A stretch of DNA of 43,214 bases from an uncultured bacterium (GCA_903906425.1 CAIVKH010000317.1:1-43214); one strand, 5' to 3'; shown: positions 1 through 9,184, counted from the stretch's first letter. Made by a program: numbers and translations. Notes: a model not told the origin generated them from the letters alone.

Positions 1-1
1 C

Positions 2-79
2 CCGGCCACCGATGTCGTGTGGGACACCGACGCCACCGCGACGAACCGCTTCCTCCGCCTGCGCGTCACCCGGCCGTAG
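2..79 (+). CDS. C-terminal end of a probably exported protein (partial)
   Basis: An open frame enters from the left edge and stops at TAG 77-79, giving about 25 residues ending in TNRFLRLRVTRP. The ending 'NRF(L/F)RLR' resembles the C-termini of secreted beta-rich proteins, but that is family recollection and too short to assign a function. The frame has the high-GC third-position pattern of the neighbouring genes. It is followed after 14 nt by a four-copy palindromic repeat cluster. The rest of the gene lies outside the window. Confidence 0.45.
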   Translation, partial: PATDVVWDTDATATNRFLRLRVTRP

Positions 80-93
80 GAAAAATTCCAGAC

Positions 94-204
94 TTCCAAT
101 CATTGGAAAATTTCGTCGGCGCAGTTTCCAATGATTGGATAATTTTCCCCGCATAGTTTCCAATGATTGGAAATTACCGCACGCGATTTTTCCAATGATT
201 GGAA
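94..204. repeat. Palindromic repeat cluster 1 (four copies, 32-bp period)
   Basis: Copies of TTCCAATSATTGGAA start at 94, 126, 158 and 190, exactly 32 bp apart. The copy at 126 ends in T instead of A. Central bases are C, G, G, G. The three 17-nt spacers are AATTTCGTCGGCGCAGT, AATTTTCCCCGCATAGT and ATTACCGCACGCGATTT. The cluster fills the gap between the partial upstream gene and the promoter region of the Rrf2 regulator. Confidence 0.95.
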
Positions 205-249
205 GGTCCGCTTGTGCGGCGAGAAGTGGAAAGATGACGAATTTTGTAT

Positions 250-281
250 TTGACAGGAAACGAGTCACAGCCGATTAGTAT
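250..281 (+). promoter_or_regulatory. Candidate sigma-70-type promoter of the sulfur operon
   Basis: TTGACA at 250-255 is a perfect -35 hexamer. The best -10 candidate is TAGTAT at 276-281 (4 of 6 matches) with a long 20-nt spacer, so the -10 call is weak. The stretch 230-312 is clearly more AT-rich than the flanking genes, as expected of a promoter. It lies directly upstream of the Rrf2 regulator gene. Confidence 0.4.
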
Positions 282-293
282 ATCAAGTTGATA
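281..293. promoter_or_regulatory. Candidate operator palindrome upstream of Rrf2 gene
   Basis: TATCAAGTTGATA is a perfect 6-1-6 inverted repeat. It overlaps the end of the putative -10 region and sits 19 nt before the ATG of the Rrf2 regulator at 313. A dyad in this place would suit binding of a dimeric winged-helix repressor such as the adjacent gene product, giving autoregulation and control of the sulfate operon. This is inference from position and symmetry; no second copy was found in the window. Confidence 0.4.
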
Positions 294-312
294 GAGTATG
301 TAGGCTAGTAGA

Positions 313-774
313 ATGCTAACACAGAAAGCGAAATACGCTCTCAAGGCGATGATCCATCTGGCCGCGTGCCACGATGGGAAACCCGTGCTAATCGCAGATT
401 TGGCGGAGGTCGAACGGCTGCCAAAGAAGTTCCTTGAGCGAATCCTCCTCGATTTGAAGACGCATGGATTACTCGTGAGCCGCAAGGGAAAAGGTGGCGG
501 ATATATGCTTGCGCGTCCCGCCAACCAGATCAGCCTCGGAGAGATCATCCGCCGGATGGACGGTCCGCTCGCGCCGGTGCCCTGCGTCAGCAAGATGGCC
601 TATCGTAAGTGCCCGGATTGCCGCGATGAAAGAACCTGCGTTGTGAAGCCGATCATGAAGGAAGTGCGCGATTCAATTGCCTACGTACTCGACGGCACGA
701 CGCTGGCGGACGCGGTCCATCGGACTGGCGGTGCGACGGGGCGAAATTTCGAGAGCTTCAATTTTCAAATTTAA
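313..774 (+). CDS. Rrf2-family transcriptional regulator, probable sulfur/Fe-S responsive
   Basis: The 153-residue product has the Rrf2 layout. An N-terminal winged helix (residues 1-68, opening MLTQKAKYALKAMIHLA, wing 'SRKGKGGGYMLARP') is followed by a dimerisation helix and an effector region. Four cysteines at about C91, C100, C103 and C109 (PCVSKMAYRKCPDCRDERTC) lie where IscR-type members bind an iron-sulfur cluster, though the spacing differs from the IscR three-Cys pattern. It heads a locus encoding YezD, a porin and a full sulfate ABC transporter, so I infer a CymR/IscR-like role in controlling sulfur assimilation. Start ATG 313 matches the usual Rrf2 N-terminus; no strong Shine-Dalgarno is visible. 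The 13-bp palindrome at 281-293 is a candidate self-operator. Length is normal for the family. Confidence 0.85.
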   Translation: MLTQKAKYALKAMIHLAACHDGKPVLIADLAEVERLPKKFLERILLDLKTHGLLVSRKGKGGGYMLARPANQISLGEIIRRMDGPLAPVPCVSKMAYRKCPDCRDERTCVVKPIMKEVRDSIAYVLDGTTLADAVHRTGGATGRNFESFNFQI

Positions 775-785
775 CGGGGACGAAG

Positions 786-974
786 ATGAATGACGGAAAC
801 AAAACGGGAAAAACAGCCGAGTCAAAAGCGACCCGTTCAACAGCAGAAGAAGAAATCCTGCGCGCTGTCCAAAACGTCCGCTATGGCTCGGTCGAAATTA
901 CCATTCACGACGCAAAGGTCGTGCAGGTGGAGCGCCGGGAGAAAATCAGATTTCAGGATCAGAAAGAAAAATAG
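786..974 (+). CDS. YezD-family small protein (DUF2292)
   Basis: This is a 62-residue protein whose second half (about residues 22-55, containing ILRAVQNVRYGSVEITIHD and then VVQVERREKIRF) matches the DUF2292/YezD signature as I know it. The first 20 residues are low-complexity and charged. The family has no established biochemical function, but members recur beside sulfate/cysteine uptake genes, and here the gene sits between the Rrf2 regulator (11-nt gap) and the porin. Start ATG 786 follows a purine-rich GGGGACGAAG. It may be an accessory or regulatory protein of the sulfur operon; that is inference from context. Confidence 0.8.
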   Translation: MNDGNKTGKTAESKATRSTAEEEILRAVQNVRYGSVEITIHDAKVVQVERREKIRFQDQKEK

Positions 975-1063
975 CCGGCCGCACACGCGGAGGCTCGAAC
1001 AACAAAATAAAAAATCGCCCAGTGCTGACCGGATCACCGGAAGTCACGGCACGAGGACGATAA

Positions 1064-2416
1064 ATGAGAAAGATAAATGGATGGATCGGCGCAGCCCTGG
1101 TTGGCGGCGCGAGTGTGGCAGTTTTGCAGGCCGGGGAGCCGACGCTGAGTGAATTGGATCAGAAGGTAAAAGTTTTGGAGCGCAAACTGGAAATCGCGGA
1201 CGAGGCTGCGGCTGCGAAGGCGAAAGATGCCGTTTCGGTGAAAGCCGGCAAGGATGGTTTTTCGATCAATTCCGCCGACAAAGCGTTTCAATTGAAGATC
1301 CGCGGCTACGTTCAAGCGGACGGAAGATTTTATCTCGATGACAAGGACCACAAGGCGACGGATTCATTCCTGTTGCGCCGCGTACGTCCCGTTTTCGAGG
1401 GCAAGATATACGAGGATTTTGGCTTCAAGATCATGCCAGATTTCGGCGATGGCAAGACGGTTCTCTACGATGCGTATGGCGAGTACACGCCGCGGCCTGA
1501 ATTCGGAATCCGTGTCGGCAAATTCAAGCTGCCCGTGGGACTCGAACGCCTGCAATCTGCCCGCGATCTCGAATTCGTCGAGCGCGGTCTGCCGACCGAT
1601 CTGGTTCCGAACCGCGACATCGGCGTGCAACTCGGCGGCGAGTTCGGCGGCGGGACATTGCAATATCAGGCGGGCATCTTCAACGGCGTGCCCGATGGCG
1701 GAAACGCCGACGCAGACACGAATGACGGAAAAGATCTTGCGGCCCGGTTGTTCCTGCATCCGTTCCGCCTGACCGATGTCGAAGCGCTGAAGAACTTCGG
1801 CGTTGGCGTCGCGGCAAGCGTGGGCGACCAGACCGGCACGCCATCGTCGCCAAATCTTCCGACGTTCAAATCCGTCGGTCAGCAAACGTTCTTCAGCTAC
1901 AAGAATTCGACCAACGCAAACGGCATCGCCTATGCGGACGGTCAGCTCGCCCGGCTCATCCCGCAGGCCTACTACTACGTCGGCCCGTTCGGTCTGCTCG
2001 GTGAATACGTGCAGTCGCAGCAGGACGTCACCGACGGCAAGAACAAGGACACGCTCGACAACACCGCCTGGCAGATTCAGGGCTCGTGGGTGCTCACCGG
2101 CGAGGACGCCACGTACACGGGCGTGACGCCGCTGCACAATTTCGAGCCGTCCACCGGCCACATCGGCGCAGTCGAACTCGTCGCGCGCATCCAGGACCTC
2201 ACCGTTGATGACGGCGCGCTCAGCGCGAAACTTGCCGACGGCAAAAAGTCGGCCAACGAAGCGAAAGGCTGGGGCGTCGGCCTCAACTGGTACTTGAACA
2301 AAAACGTGAAGTTCAACCTCGACTATGACCAGACCGCGTTCACCGGCGGAGCGCCGAATCGCGCCGACCGGCCCGACGAGAAAGTCATCCTCGCACGCAC
2401 ACAATTTGCATTTTGA
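1064..2416 (+). CDS. Outer-membrane porin, OprP/OprO (phosphate-selective porin) family
   Basis: The 450-residue product has a signal peptide (about residues 1-23, ending VAVLQAG). A short coiled-coil-like segment follows ([29 protein letters not shown], about 26-55, positions approximate). The remainder is rich in alternating beta-strand pattern and ends in the aromatic terminus typical of BAM substrates (LARTQFAF). The central region '[18 protein letters not shown]...[15 protein letters not shown]' is characteristic of the porin O/P family. The family name implies phosphate, but between a sulfur regulator and the sulfate-binding protein it is more likely the outer-membrane entry route for sulfate or an organosulfur anion (inference). 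ATG 1064 follows GAGGACGATAA. A two-copy palindromic repeat separates it from the next gene. Confidence 0.85.
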   Translation: MRKINGWIGAALVGGASVAVLQAGEPTLSELDQKVKVLERKLEIADEAAAAKAKDAVSVKAGKDGFSINSADKAFQLKIRGYVQADGRFYLDDKDHKATDSFLLRRVRPVFEGKIYEDFGFKIMPDFGDGKTVLYDAYGEYTPRPEFGIRVGKFKLPVGLERLQSARDLEFVERGLPTDLVPNRDIGVQLGGEFGGGTLQYQAGIFNGVPDGGNADADTNDGKDLAARLFLHPFRLTDVEALKNFGVGVAASVGDQTGTPSSPNLPTFKSVGQQTFFSYKNSTNANGIAYADGQLARLIPQAYYYVGPFGLLGEYVQSQQDVTDGKNKDTLDNTAWQIQGSWVLTGEDATYTGVTPLHNFEPSTGHIGAVELVARIQDLTVDDGALSAKLADGKKSANEAKGWGVGLNWYLNKNVKFNLDYDQTAFTGGAPNRADRPDEKVILARTQFAF

Positions 2417-2423
2417 AAAAAAA

Positions 2424-2470
2424 TTCCAGTCATTGGAAATTTGCCCGTGCGCAATTTCCAATGATTGGAA
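2424..2470. repeat. Palindromic repeat cluster 2 (two copies)
   Basis: TTCCAGTCATTGGAA starts at 2424 and TTCCAATGATTGGAA at 2456, 32 bp apart. The spacer is ATTTGCCCGTGCGCAAT. The A-to-G change in the first copy turns an A-T pair into a G-T pair. The cluster sits inside the presumed sulfur operon, 7 nt after the porin stop and just before the Shine-Dalgarno GGAG (2476-2479) of the binding-protein gene. Confidence 0.95.
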
Positions 2471-2486
2471 AAAACGGAGAAAGCTA

Positions 2487-3485
2487 ATGAAACAAAAACC
2501 ACTTCTAATCGCAGCGTTCATCGCCGCACTCGCTGCGTCGGCGGGCGCGAAAGACATCGAGTTGCTGAATGTCTCGTACGACCCGACGCGCGAGCTTTAT
2601 CAGGAATACAACGCCGCCTTCGCAAAGCACTTTGCAGCACAAAGCGGAAAATCCGTCACGATCAACCAGTCGCACGGCGGATCGGGCAAGCAGGCGCGCG
2701 CCGTGATTGACGGGCTTGAGGCCGATGTCGTCACGCTGGCGCTCGCGTACGACATTGACGCGATTGCGGAAAAAGGCGGACTGCTGCCGAAGAACTGGCA
2801 GACGAAATTGCCGAACAACAGCACGCCGTACACGAGCATGATCGTGTTCCTCGTCCGCAAAGGAAACCCGAAGGGGATCAAGGACTGGAGCGATCTGGTG
2901 AAACCCGGTGTCGCGGTCATCACGCCGAATCCGAAAACGTCCGGTGGCGCTCGATGGAATTATCTCGCGGCCTGGGCCTACGCGCTCAAGCAGAATGGCA
3001 ACGACGAGGCGAAGGCCCGCGAGTTCATTGCGAGGCTTTTTAAGAATGTTCCCGTCCTCGATTCCGGCGCGCGCGGCGCGACAACGACGTTTGTCCAGCG
3101 CGGCATCGGAGATGTGCTGCTCGCATGGGAAAACGAAGCGCTGCTCGCGTTGAAGGAAGAAGGCGGCAAGGATTTCGAACTCGTCGCTCCAAGCCTGAGC
3201 ATTCTCGCCGAACCGCCGGTCGCGGTCGTCGAAAAAGTTGCGAAGCGCCACAGCACGACCGAAGTCGCGACGGAATACCTGAACTATCTGTATTCCGACG
3301 AAGGCCAGCAAATTGCCGCGAAAAATTTCTACCGCCCGCGGGATGAAAAAGTCGCCGCGAAATTTGCATCGCAATTTCCGAAAATAAATCTCGTCACAAT
3401 CGACGAAGTTTTCGGCGGCTGGACGAAAGCACAGTCGATCCATTTCGGCGACGGAGGAATCTTCGACCAGATTTACGCGAAATAG
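2487..3485 (+). CDS. sbp: Periplasmic sulfate-binding protein of ABC transporter
   Basis: This is a 332-residue substrate-binding protein of the Sbp/CysP family. A signal peptide ending near ASAGA is followed by the typical mature start [18 protein letters not shown]. Family landmarks visible are [30 protein letters not shown], the '[15 protein letters not shown]' segment, '[13 protein letters not shown]' and the C-terminal 'DQIYAK'. It captures sulfate (possibly thiosulfate) for CysTWA. I chose ATG 2487 because it follows GGAG at 2476-2479 and gives a clean signal peptide; the frame is open further upstream, but that stretch only translates the palindromic repeat. Its stop is followed with no gap by the cysT ATG at 3486, so the two are translationally linked. 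Confidence 0.93.
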   Translation: MKQKPLLIAAFIAALAASAGAKDIELLNVSYDPTRELYQEYNAAFAKHFAAQSGKSVTINQSHGGSGKQARAVIDGLEADVVTLALAYDIDAIAEKGGLLPKNWQTKLPNNSTPYTSMIVFLVRKGNPKGIKDWSDLVKPGVAVITPNPKTSGGARWNYLAAWAYALKQNGNDEAKAREFIARLFKNVPVLDSGARGATTTFVQRGIGDVLLAWENEALLALKEEGGKDFELVAPSLSILAEPPVAVVEKVAKRHSTTEVATEYLNYLYSDEGQQIAAKNFYRPRDEKVAAKFASQFPKINLVTIDEVFGGWTKAQSIHFGDGGIFDQIYAK

Positions 3486-4304
3486 ATGAACGCGCGCAAA
3501 ACAAACGTCCTTCCCGGACTCGGCCTCTCGCTCGGCTTCACGCTGCTGTACCTGAGCCTGATCGTTCTGATCCCGCTCTCGGCAACGTTCGTGAAATCCG
3601 CGACGATGACGTGGCCGAAGTTCTGGGAAACCGTGACCAGCGCGCGCGTCCTCGCGTCGTACCGCCTGAGCTTTGGCATGTCCGCGCTCGCCGCCCTGGT
3701 CAACGGCGTGTTCGGTTTTCTCGTCGCGTGGGTGCTCGTGCGCTACAAATTTCCCGGCAAGAAACTCGCCGACGCCTTCGTTGATCTCCCCTTCGCGCTG
3801 CCGACCGCCGTCGCCGGCATCGCGCTCACAGCCGTCTATTCAAAAAATGGCTGGATCGGCTCGCTGCTCGAACCGCACGGAATCAAAATTGCGTTCACGC
3901 CGCTTGGCGTTTTGGTCGCGATGATTTTCATCGGCCTCCCATTTGTCGTGCGAACCGTCCAGCCCGTGCTCGAAGACCTCGACCGCGACATCGAGGAAGC
4001 TGCTGCCAGCCTTGGCGCGAACCGCTGGCAGACGATCACGCGCGTCGTCCTGCCCGCTATCGGCCCGGCGTTGCTGACCGGCGTCGCGCTGTCGTTCGCG
4101 CGCGCCGTCGGCGAATACGGCTCCGTCGTTTTCATCTCCGGCAACATGCCGATGAAAACCGAAATCACACCGCTGCTGATCATCACCAAGCTCGAGCAAT
4201 ACGACTACGCCGGCGCCACCGCCATCGCCGTCGTCATGCTCATGCTTTCCTTCGCCCTGCTTTTCCTCATCAACGCCCTGCAGGCATGGAACGCCCGCCG
4301 ATGA
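3486..4304 (+). CDS. cysT: Sulfate ABC transporter permease CysT
   Basis: The 272-residue inner-membrane permease has about six hydrophobic segments. The EAA loop '[25 protein letters not shown]' contacts the ATPase, and the conserved CysT/CysU block '[22 protein letters not shown]' is present. It pairs with CysW as the transmembrane half of the sulfate/thiosulfate importer. ATG 3486 directly abuts the sbp stop. Length is typical for the family. Between its stop and cysW lies an 82-nt gap holding a pair of 15-bp palindromes, unusual inside a transporter operon. Confidence 0.93.
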   Translation: MNARKTNVLPGLGLSLGFTLLYLSLIVLIPLSATFVKSATMTWPKFWETVTSARVLASYRLSFGMSALAALVNGVFGFLVAWVLVRYKFPGKKLADAFVDLPFALPTAVAGIALTAVYSKNGWIGSLLEPHGIKIAFTPLGVLVAMIFIGLPFVVRTVQPVLEDLDRDIEEAAASLGANRWQTITRVVLPAIGPALLTGVALSFARAVGEYGSVVFISGNMPMKTEITPLLIITKLEQYDYAGATAIAVVMLMLSFALLFLINALQAWNARR

Positions 4305-4312
4305 ACACAAAC

Positions 4313-4359
4313 TTCCAATCATTGGAAAAATACGGCGCGATGAGTTCCAATCATTGGAA
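4313..4359. repeat. Palindromic repeat cluster 3 (two copies)
   Basis: Perfect TTCCAATCATTGGAA copies start at 4313 and 4345, 32 bp apart, with spacer AAATACGGCGCGATGAG. The cluster lies between cysT and cysW, two genes whose products must be made together. A strong transcription stop here would break the operon, so a terminator role is unlikely at this site. Confidence 0.95.
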
Positions 4360-4386
4360 GTTTTCGCCGATCGCGGAGGACCGCTG

Positions 4387-5280
4387 ATGGCCGGCGCTGT
4401 ATCCAGGCTTCAGCGCAGCGGGACCGCAACGCCAGCGCACAGCACCGAACCGGCGGCGGTGCGATGGCTCCTGATCGCGCTCGCGCTCGCGTTTCTCGGT
4501 CTCGTTGTCTTCATTCCGCTGGCGTCGGTTTTTTACGAGGCGTTTCGCAAAGGTTCAGCTTTGTATTTCAAAGCCCTCGCCGAACCGGACGCGCTTTCCG
4601 CGATCCGTCTGACGCTGACCGTCGCGGCCATCGCGGTGCCTTTGAACGTCGTCTTCGGGATCGCCGCGGCGTGGGCGATTGCGAAGTTCGAATTCCGCGG
4701 AAAGCAACTGCTCACGACGCTGATTGATCTGCCGTTCGCCGTTTCGCCCGTCGTTTCGGGCCTGATCTACGTTTTGCTCTTTGGCGCGCAGGGTTGGTTC
4801 GGCCCGTGGCTGCTGGATCACAACATCAAGATTCTCTTCGCGGTGCCCGGCATTGTTCTCGCGACGATCTTCGTCACATTTCCATTCGTCGCGCGAGAGC
4901 TGATTCCGCTGATGCAGGCGCAGGGAACCGACGAGGAGGAATCCGCGATGGTGCTTGGCGCGAACGGCTGGCAGACGTTCTGGTACGTCACACTTCCGAA
5001 CATCAAATGGGGACTGCTCTACGGCGTGATCCTCTGCAATGCCCGCGCGATGGGCGAATTCGGAGCGGTGTCGGTCGTGAGCGGCCACATTCGCGGCAAG
5101 ACGAACACCATGCCGCTGCACGTCGAGATTTTGTACAACGAATACAACTTCGTCGCCGCCTTCGCGGTCGCATCCGTTCTCGCGCTGCTGGCGCTCGTCA
5201 CGCTGCTGGTGAAAAATATTGTCGAATGGAAGGCGCATCGCGATCTCGCACTCGCCGTTCCGCGGGAAGGAAAACCATGA
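4387..5280 (+). CDS. cysW: Sulfate ABC transporter permease CysW
   Basis: The product is 297 residues. A hydrophilic N-terminal stretch of about 30 residues precedes the first membrane segment ([20 protein letters not shown]). The EAA-type loop is '[27 protein letters not shown]', and the block '[34 protein letters not shown]' is diagnostic for CysW. ATG 4387 is chosen because GCGGAGGA lies 6-9 nt upstream; an in-frame ATG at 4354 would start inside the palindromic repeat. The stop TGA (5278-5280) overlaps the cysA ATG at 5277, indicating translational coupling. Confidence 0.92.
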   Translation: MAGAVSRLQRSGTATPAHSTEPAAVRWLLIALALAFLGLVVFIPLASVFYEAFRKGSALYFKALAEPDALSAIRLTLTVAAIAVPLNVVFGIAAAWAIAKFEFRGKQLLTTLIDLPFAVSPVVSGLIYVLLFGAQGWFGPWLLDHNIKILFAVPGIVLATIFVTFPFVARELIPLMQAQGTDEEESAMVLGANGWQTFWYVTLPNIKWGLLYGVILCNARAMGEFGAVSVVSGHIRGKTNTMPLHVEILYNEYNFVAAFAVASVLALLALVTLLVKNIVEWKAHRDLALAVPREGKP

Positions 5281-6044
5281 GCATCGAAGCCCGAAACATC
5301 ACGAAACGGTTCGGGACATTCACCGCACTTAACGACGTGACCATCCATTTCCCGGCCGGCCATCTCGTCGCGCTGCTCGGCCCGTCGGGATCGGGGAAGA
5401 CATCGCTGCTGCGGATCATTGCGGGACTCGACATGCCCGATGCGGGGCAGGTTCTCTTCGAAGGCCAGGATGCGACGAAGCGCAGCGCGCGCGACCGGCG
5501 TGTCGGCTTCGTCTTTCAGCACTACGCACTCTTCCGCCACATGAGTGTTTTCGAGAACGTCGCCTTCGGCCTGCGCGTGAAGCCGCGCGACATCCGGCCC
5601 TCGAAGGAGGAAATCAAAGAGCGCGTGATGAAACTGCTCAAGCTCGTGCAACTCGACTGGCTTTCCGATCGCCGGCCCTCGCAACTTTCCGGCGGCCAGC
5701 GGCAGCGCGTCGCGCTCGCCCGCGCGCTCGCGGTCGAACCGAAAGTCCTGTTGCTCGACGAACCGTTCGGCGCGCTCGACGCAAAAGTCCGCAAGGAACT
5801 CCGCCGCTGGCTGCGCCGTCTGCACGACGAAATTCACGTCACCAGCATTTTCGTGACGCACGATGTTGAGGAAGCGCTGGAAGTTTCCGACCGCGTCGTT
5901 GTGATGAACGAAGGCAAGGTTGAACAGATCGGAACTCCGGCAGAGGTTTTCGAACATCCGGCAACTGATTTTGTGACGGGTTTTCTTGAAGACGTGAGGT
6001 TCCCCGATGCACGTGCCGGCTTGACCGGTCCGGCAGTTTCCTGA
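5277..6044 (+). CDS. cysA: Sulfate ABC transporter ATP-binding protein CysA (short form)
   Basis: This ATPase contains Walker [10 protein letters not shown], signature [16 protein letters not shown], Walker [13 protein letters not shown] and the switch histidine in [15 protein letters not shown]. The N-terminal half fits CysA ([21 protein letters not shown]). It energises CysTW import. At 255 residues it lacks most of the roughly 100-residue C-terminal TOBE-like domain that usual CysA proteins carry; the reading frame simply ends after '[24 protein letters not shown]'. Either the lineage uses a compact CysA or the C-terminus was lost. The start overlaps the cysW stop by 4 nt. Confidence 0.92.
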   Translation: MSIEARNITKRFGTFTALNDVTIHFPAGHLVALLGPSGSGKTSLLRIIAGLDMPDAGQVLFEGQDATKRSARDRRVGFVFQHYALFRHMSVFENVAFGLRVKPRDIRPSKEEIKERVMKLLKLVQLDWLSDRRPSQLSGGQRQRVALARALAVEPKVLLLDEPFGALDAKVRKELRRWLRRLHDEIHVTSIFVTHDVEEALEVSDRVVVMNEGKVEQIGTPAEVFEHPATDFVTGFLEDVRFPDARAGLTGPAVS

Positions 6045-6106
6045 GAAATGCGCCGAGTGCGCTGCCGTATTGCTCTGTATGAACCATTGTGAAAGAGTCC
6101 GGGCGG

Positions 6107-7093
6107 ATGGACTTGGTCTCAATCATTGCAATTGGCGCTTGCGTGCTGCTGGCGATCAACGTTGGCGGGAATAATTCCGCGGCGGAGATGGGCCCGGCAT
6201 TCGGATCGGGCATCCGCTCGAAAATGGAGGCGGTCATCCTCATCGCAATTTTCTCGATGCTCGGCGCGATCTTCAAAGGCGACAAGGTCGTCCACACGAT
6301 TGCCAGCGGGCTGATCGGCGAAGCGCCGCTGAAAAGCGATTTCCGAAATGTGATCCTCGTGTTGCTCGCAGCCACGTCGATCATCGCCTTCGCGAACTGG
6401 TTCAAGCTGCCGGTGGCCACGGCCCACGCGATGGTCGGCGCGGTGATCGGCCTCGGAATTTTCCACGCGAGCGTCCAATGGCACAAGGTTTCCGGCATCG
6501 TGGTCTGGTGGCTGCTCACGCCGGTTGCGTCGCTGGTGATTTCCTACGCGCTGGGCCACCTCGTCTATCCCGCGCTCAATCGCAAGCTCGGTCCGGTGTC
6601 GCACAAAGGCGGCCCCGCGCACATGTTTTACCGCGCCTTCGTCACGCTCTCCGGCTGCTACATGGCGTTCTCCGCCGGCTCCAACAGCCTCGCGAAAGCC
6701 GTCGGCCCGATCGTCGGGGCGGGCATTCTCACCGTCAACCACGCCGCCATCCTCGGCGGCCTGTGCATGGCGCTGGGCGCATTTCTCGTCGGCCACCGTC
6801 TGCTCAACACCGTCGGCAAGGAACTCACGCCGCTGGACCCGCTCAAGGCGACGATGGTCGAACTTGTGTGCGGCAGCATTTTGCTCGTCGCATCGAGTTT
6901 CGGCGTTCCCGTTTCGCTCGCGGAAACCGTCACATGCTCTGTGATCGGATTTGGCATGGCGCACATCGGCATCCGCGAAATGTCGCGAAACAAACACCTG
7001 CGCCGCATCTACGCGCTCTGGCCGGTCTGCCCCGTGTACACCGCCATCGTCAGCTACAGCGGCGCGTGGCTGCTATCCAAATTTTCCTTCTGA
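6107..7093 (+). CDS. PiT-family inorganic anion permease (phosphate or sulfate)
   Basis: The 328-residue membrane protein belongs to the PiT family. The duplicated family signature appears as 'INVGGNNSAAEMGPAFGSGI' near the N-terminus and 'SAGSNSLAKAVGPIVGAGI' in the second half, with about ten hydrophobic segments. PiT proteins move phosphate, but Bacillus CysP shows the fold can carry sulfate. Position 62 nt after cysA makes sulfate a serious candidate (inference). ATG 6107 is preferred because AAAGAG lies 9 nt upstream; GTG 6089 in the same frame is an alternative adding six residues. Confidence 0.82.
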   Translation: MDLVSIIAIGACVLLAINVGGNNSAAEMGPAFGSGIRSKMEAVILIAIFSMLGAIFKGDKVVHTIASGLIGEAPLKSDFRNVILVLLAATSIIAFANWFKLPVATAHAMVGAVIGLGIFHASVQWHKVSGIVVWWLLTPVASLVISYALGHLVYPALNRKLGPVSHKGGPAHMFYRAFVTLSGCYMAFSAGSNSLAKAVGPIVGAGILTVNHAAILGGLCMALGAFLVGHRLLNTVGKELTPLDPLKATMVELVCGSILLVASSFGVPVSLAETVTCSVIGFGMAHIGIREMSRNKHLRRIYALWPVCPVYTAIVSYSGAWLLSKFSF

Positions 7094-7118
7094 CATTGCG
7101 ATTCCACGCGCCGGGATT

Positions 7119-7165
7119 TTCCAATCATTGGAAACTGCCGCCGCGCAAATTTCCAATCATTGGAA
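7119..7165. repeat. Palindromic repeat cluster 4 (two copies, convergent gap)
   Basis: Two perfect TTCCAATCATTGGAA copies start at 7119 and 7151, 32 bp apart, spacer ACTGCCGCCGCGCAAAT. They lie between the convergent ends of the PiT permease and the SUMF1-type gene. No T-run follows either copy. Confidence 0.95.
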
Positions 7166-7279
7166 GTGGCGGTTCGAGAATTCCCGATGCGCCCAGGCAG
7201 GAAATCGGACCGGCGGAGCCGGGCTGGTGGAAGGGCGGCGGGCGGCGCTGTCGCGATGAAATTTTCCGGAGCGGCGCAA

Positions 7280-9184
7280 TCAGCGCGATGGCGTCGCGGC
7301 GCAGCGGAAGCCGATGATGGGGCGGCCGCCCTGGTCGAGGCCGGCGGCGCTGTTCGGGTCACGCGGGTATCCGCGGCTGGTGACGAGCAGGTCGTCTTCT
7401 TTGGCGGTCAGATAATTTGCGCCGCGATAGACGTGTGGCTCGGTTTTGCCGACGTCGTTGGTGGGGCCCTGGGGGTTGCGCATGCCACAGGCGCGGTAGG
7501 TGGTCTGGGAATAGACGTCGGCGACCCATTCGGAGGCGTTGTCGATCTGGTGGAGGAATCCGTACTGGTTGGTGGTGGCGAGGCGTTCGTCGAATTTTCC
7601 GACGGCGGCTTCGGGCGGGAGCGCGTTGGTGACGTTCCAGGTGACGGCGGGCAGTTGCGTGCGCTGCGGCGCGACCGGCGGCGGGGTGGTGGCGGTGGTG
7701 CCGGAAAGTTTATCAATGAAATTTTTCTTCTCCGGCTTCGGCGGCGGCGGTGGCGGCGGCTTTTGCAGGTCAATTTGCTGCGCGAGGAATACGCGACCGT
7801 TGGCGGTGTTCATCGAGCGGTTCTCGGCGGCCTCCTGCGCCTGGCCTTTGGCGTCAACCGTCGGCGGCCAGAGGAATCGACGGCCGTCCACGCCGCGCGC
7901 GGCGCGTTCCCATTCGGCCTCGGTGGGCAGGCGCCTGCCTTTCCATTTTGCGTAGGCATAGGCATCGAACCAGTCAATGCCGACGACGGGCTGGTCGTCG
8001 CCGGCGAACGCGGGGAATTTGTAGTTGCCCTTGTCGTCCTTGCGAAGGCATTCGGGCGTGTGGTCCTTGAGCGGCGGGGCGCCGGGGTGCTCCATCTTGG
8101 CGTCGCCGGTCTTTTTCACGTAGTCGAGGAATTCCTTGTAGTCCTTGTTGCAGACTTCGCAGCGGTCGAGCAGGAAATCATCGAGCCAGATGACGCGCGG
8201 CGGAAAATTGTTGTCCTTGATGTTGCCCTTGGGATCGCCGAACAGGAAGTAGCCGGCGGAGATGCGGATCATGCCGGGCTGGCCGGGTTCGGGCAGCGCC
8301 GAGGGCTGATGGTCGGCGTTGTAGGCGTCCACGATCTGCTGCTCCATGCGGAGGATGTAGCCGAAGTCCATGCCCTTGAAGACCTGCTCTTCGGCCAGCG
8401 AGCCGGTGCCGGCCTCGCTGGAGACGACGCGGTTGATGAAGAATTGCAGGAACGCGGTGACCTCGGCGGCGGCCTCGTCGAATTTCTTCTTCTCGATGAG
8501 CATCGGCACGCGGGTGTTGACCATCTCCGGGAGGTTGCGCGCGACGGCGCGGCGCTCGTCGCCGAGCTTTTTGTAATAATCGTTTGCGCGCGGCACGCTG
8601 GCGCCGCCCGTCTTCACGCCGGGATATTTCTCCTCGATCTTCTTCATCTGGTCGGCGAGCAGGTCGAACTTGCGCACGGCCGCCGAAACCGGCGGCATCC
8701 ACTCGCCGCCAACCTTGTCGAAACCGTTGTCGAGATTCGCCAGCTCGTTGGTGAAGACACCGCGCCGCGCCTTGATTTCCGCGGCGTTCGTATTGCCCGC
8801 GCACTTCTGGAGGAACTCGCCGAACAGCGCAATGGCCGGCGCATATTGCTCCCGCGGCAGCGCGACGTTCGTGTTGATGTTGATCTTCAGCAGCTCCGCG
8901 GCGAACGTGGCGGCCAGGTCCGTGTTCTCGATGTTCGCGATCTTGTCCTTCGCATACGGCCACGAAAACGAGATTGTCCCCTTCTTCTGCCGCAGCGTAA
9001 TTTCCTTTTCGCCCTGCTTCTCGATCACGCCTTCCTTCGTCGTGCCATCCTTGAAATGCACGATCACGGCCTGATCCTTCGGCAACAGCTTCTGCGCCTC
9101 CGGCGAAAGCTCCGCCGGCGTCAGCGCCAGCGCCGCGCCGACCGCTGCCGCGATGACAAAAAACGGAATAACAATTTTCTTCAT
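7280..9184 (-). CDS. Exported SUMF1/FGE-domain protein with proline-rich insert
   Basis: The 634-residue product has a signal peptide (about 1-20) and a 280-residue N-terminal region of unknown fold. From about residue 300 it has a formylglycine-generating-enzyme/SUMF1-type domain: '[13 protein letters not shown]', '[14 protein letters not shown]', '[10 protein letters not shown]', 'YRGANYL' and 'GFRCA'. A run of seven prolines near residue 478 begins a roughly 45-residue low-complexity insert that interrupts the domain between the [11 protein letters not shown] core and the [10 protein letters not shown] part. The usual catalytic cysteine arrangement of true FGE is not evident, so it is probably one of the many non-catalytic SUMF1-fold proteins. 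The sulfate genes next door are transcribed convergently, so a link to sulfatase activation is only a possibility. Confidence 0.8.
   Translation of the reverse strand: MKKIVIPFFVIAAAVGAALALTPAELSPEAQKLLPKDQAVIVHFKDGTTKEGVIEKQGEKEITLRQKKGTISFSWPYAKDKIANIENTDLAATFAAELLKININTNVALPREQYAPAIALFGEFLQKCAGNTNAAEIKARRGVFTNELANLDNGFDKVGGEWMPPVSAAVRKFDLLADQMKKIEEKYPGVKTGGASVPRANDYYKKLGDERRAVARNLPEMVNTRVPMLIEKKKFDEAAAEVTAFLQFFINRVVSSEAGTGSLAEEQVFKGMDFGYILRMEQQIVDAYNADHQPSALPEPGQPGMIRISAGYFLFGDPKGNIKDNNFPPRVIWLDDFLLDRCEVCNKDYKEFLDYVKKTGDAKMEHPGAPPLKDHTPECLRKDDKGNYKFPAFAGDDQPVVGIDWFDAYAYAKWKGRRLPTEAEWERAARGVDGRRFLWPPTVDAKGQAQEAAENRSMNTANGRVFLAQQIDLQKPPPPPPPKPEKKNFIDKLSGTTATTPPPVAPQRTQLPAVTWNVTNALPPEAAVGKFDERLATTNQYGFLHQIDNASEWVADVYSQTTYRACGMRNPQGPTNDVGKTEPHVYRGANYLTAKEDDLLVTSRGYPRDPNSAAGLDQGGRPIIGFRCAATPSR

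Noticed and set aside
94-204. CRISPR array
   Set aside because: Repeat is only 15 bp, spacers are 17 nt and related to each other, clusters are scattered, and no cas gene is seen.
4296-4371. CGCCGAT direct repeat flanking cluster 3 as a target-site duplication
   Set aside because: Only 7 bp of common GC-rich sequence and not adjacent to the palindromes in the same way as at 30192.
7094-7279. Palindromes as intrinsic terminators of the convergent genes
   Set aside because: Stems are AT-rich, the loop is too tight for the full stem, and there is no T-run after them.
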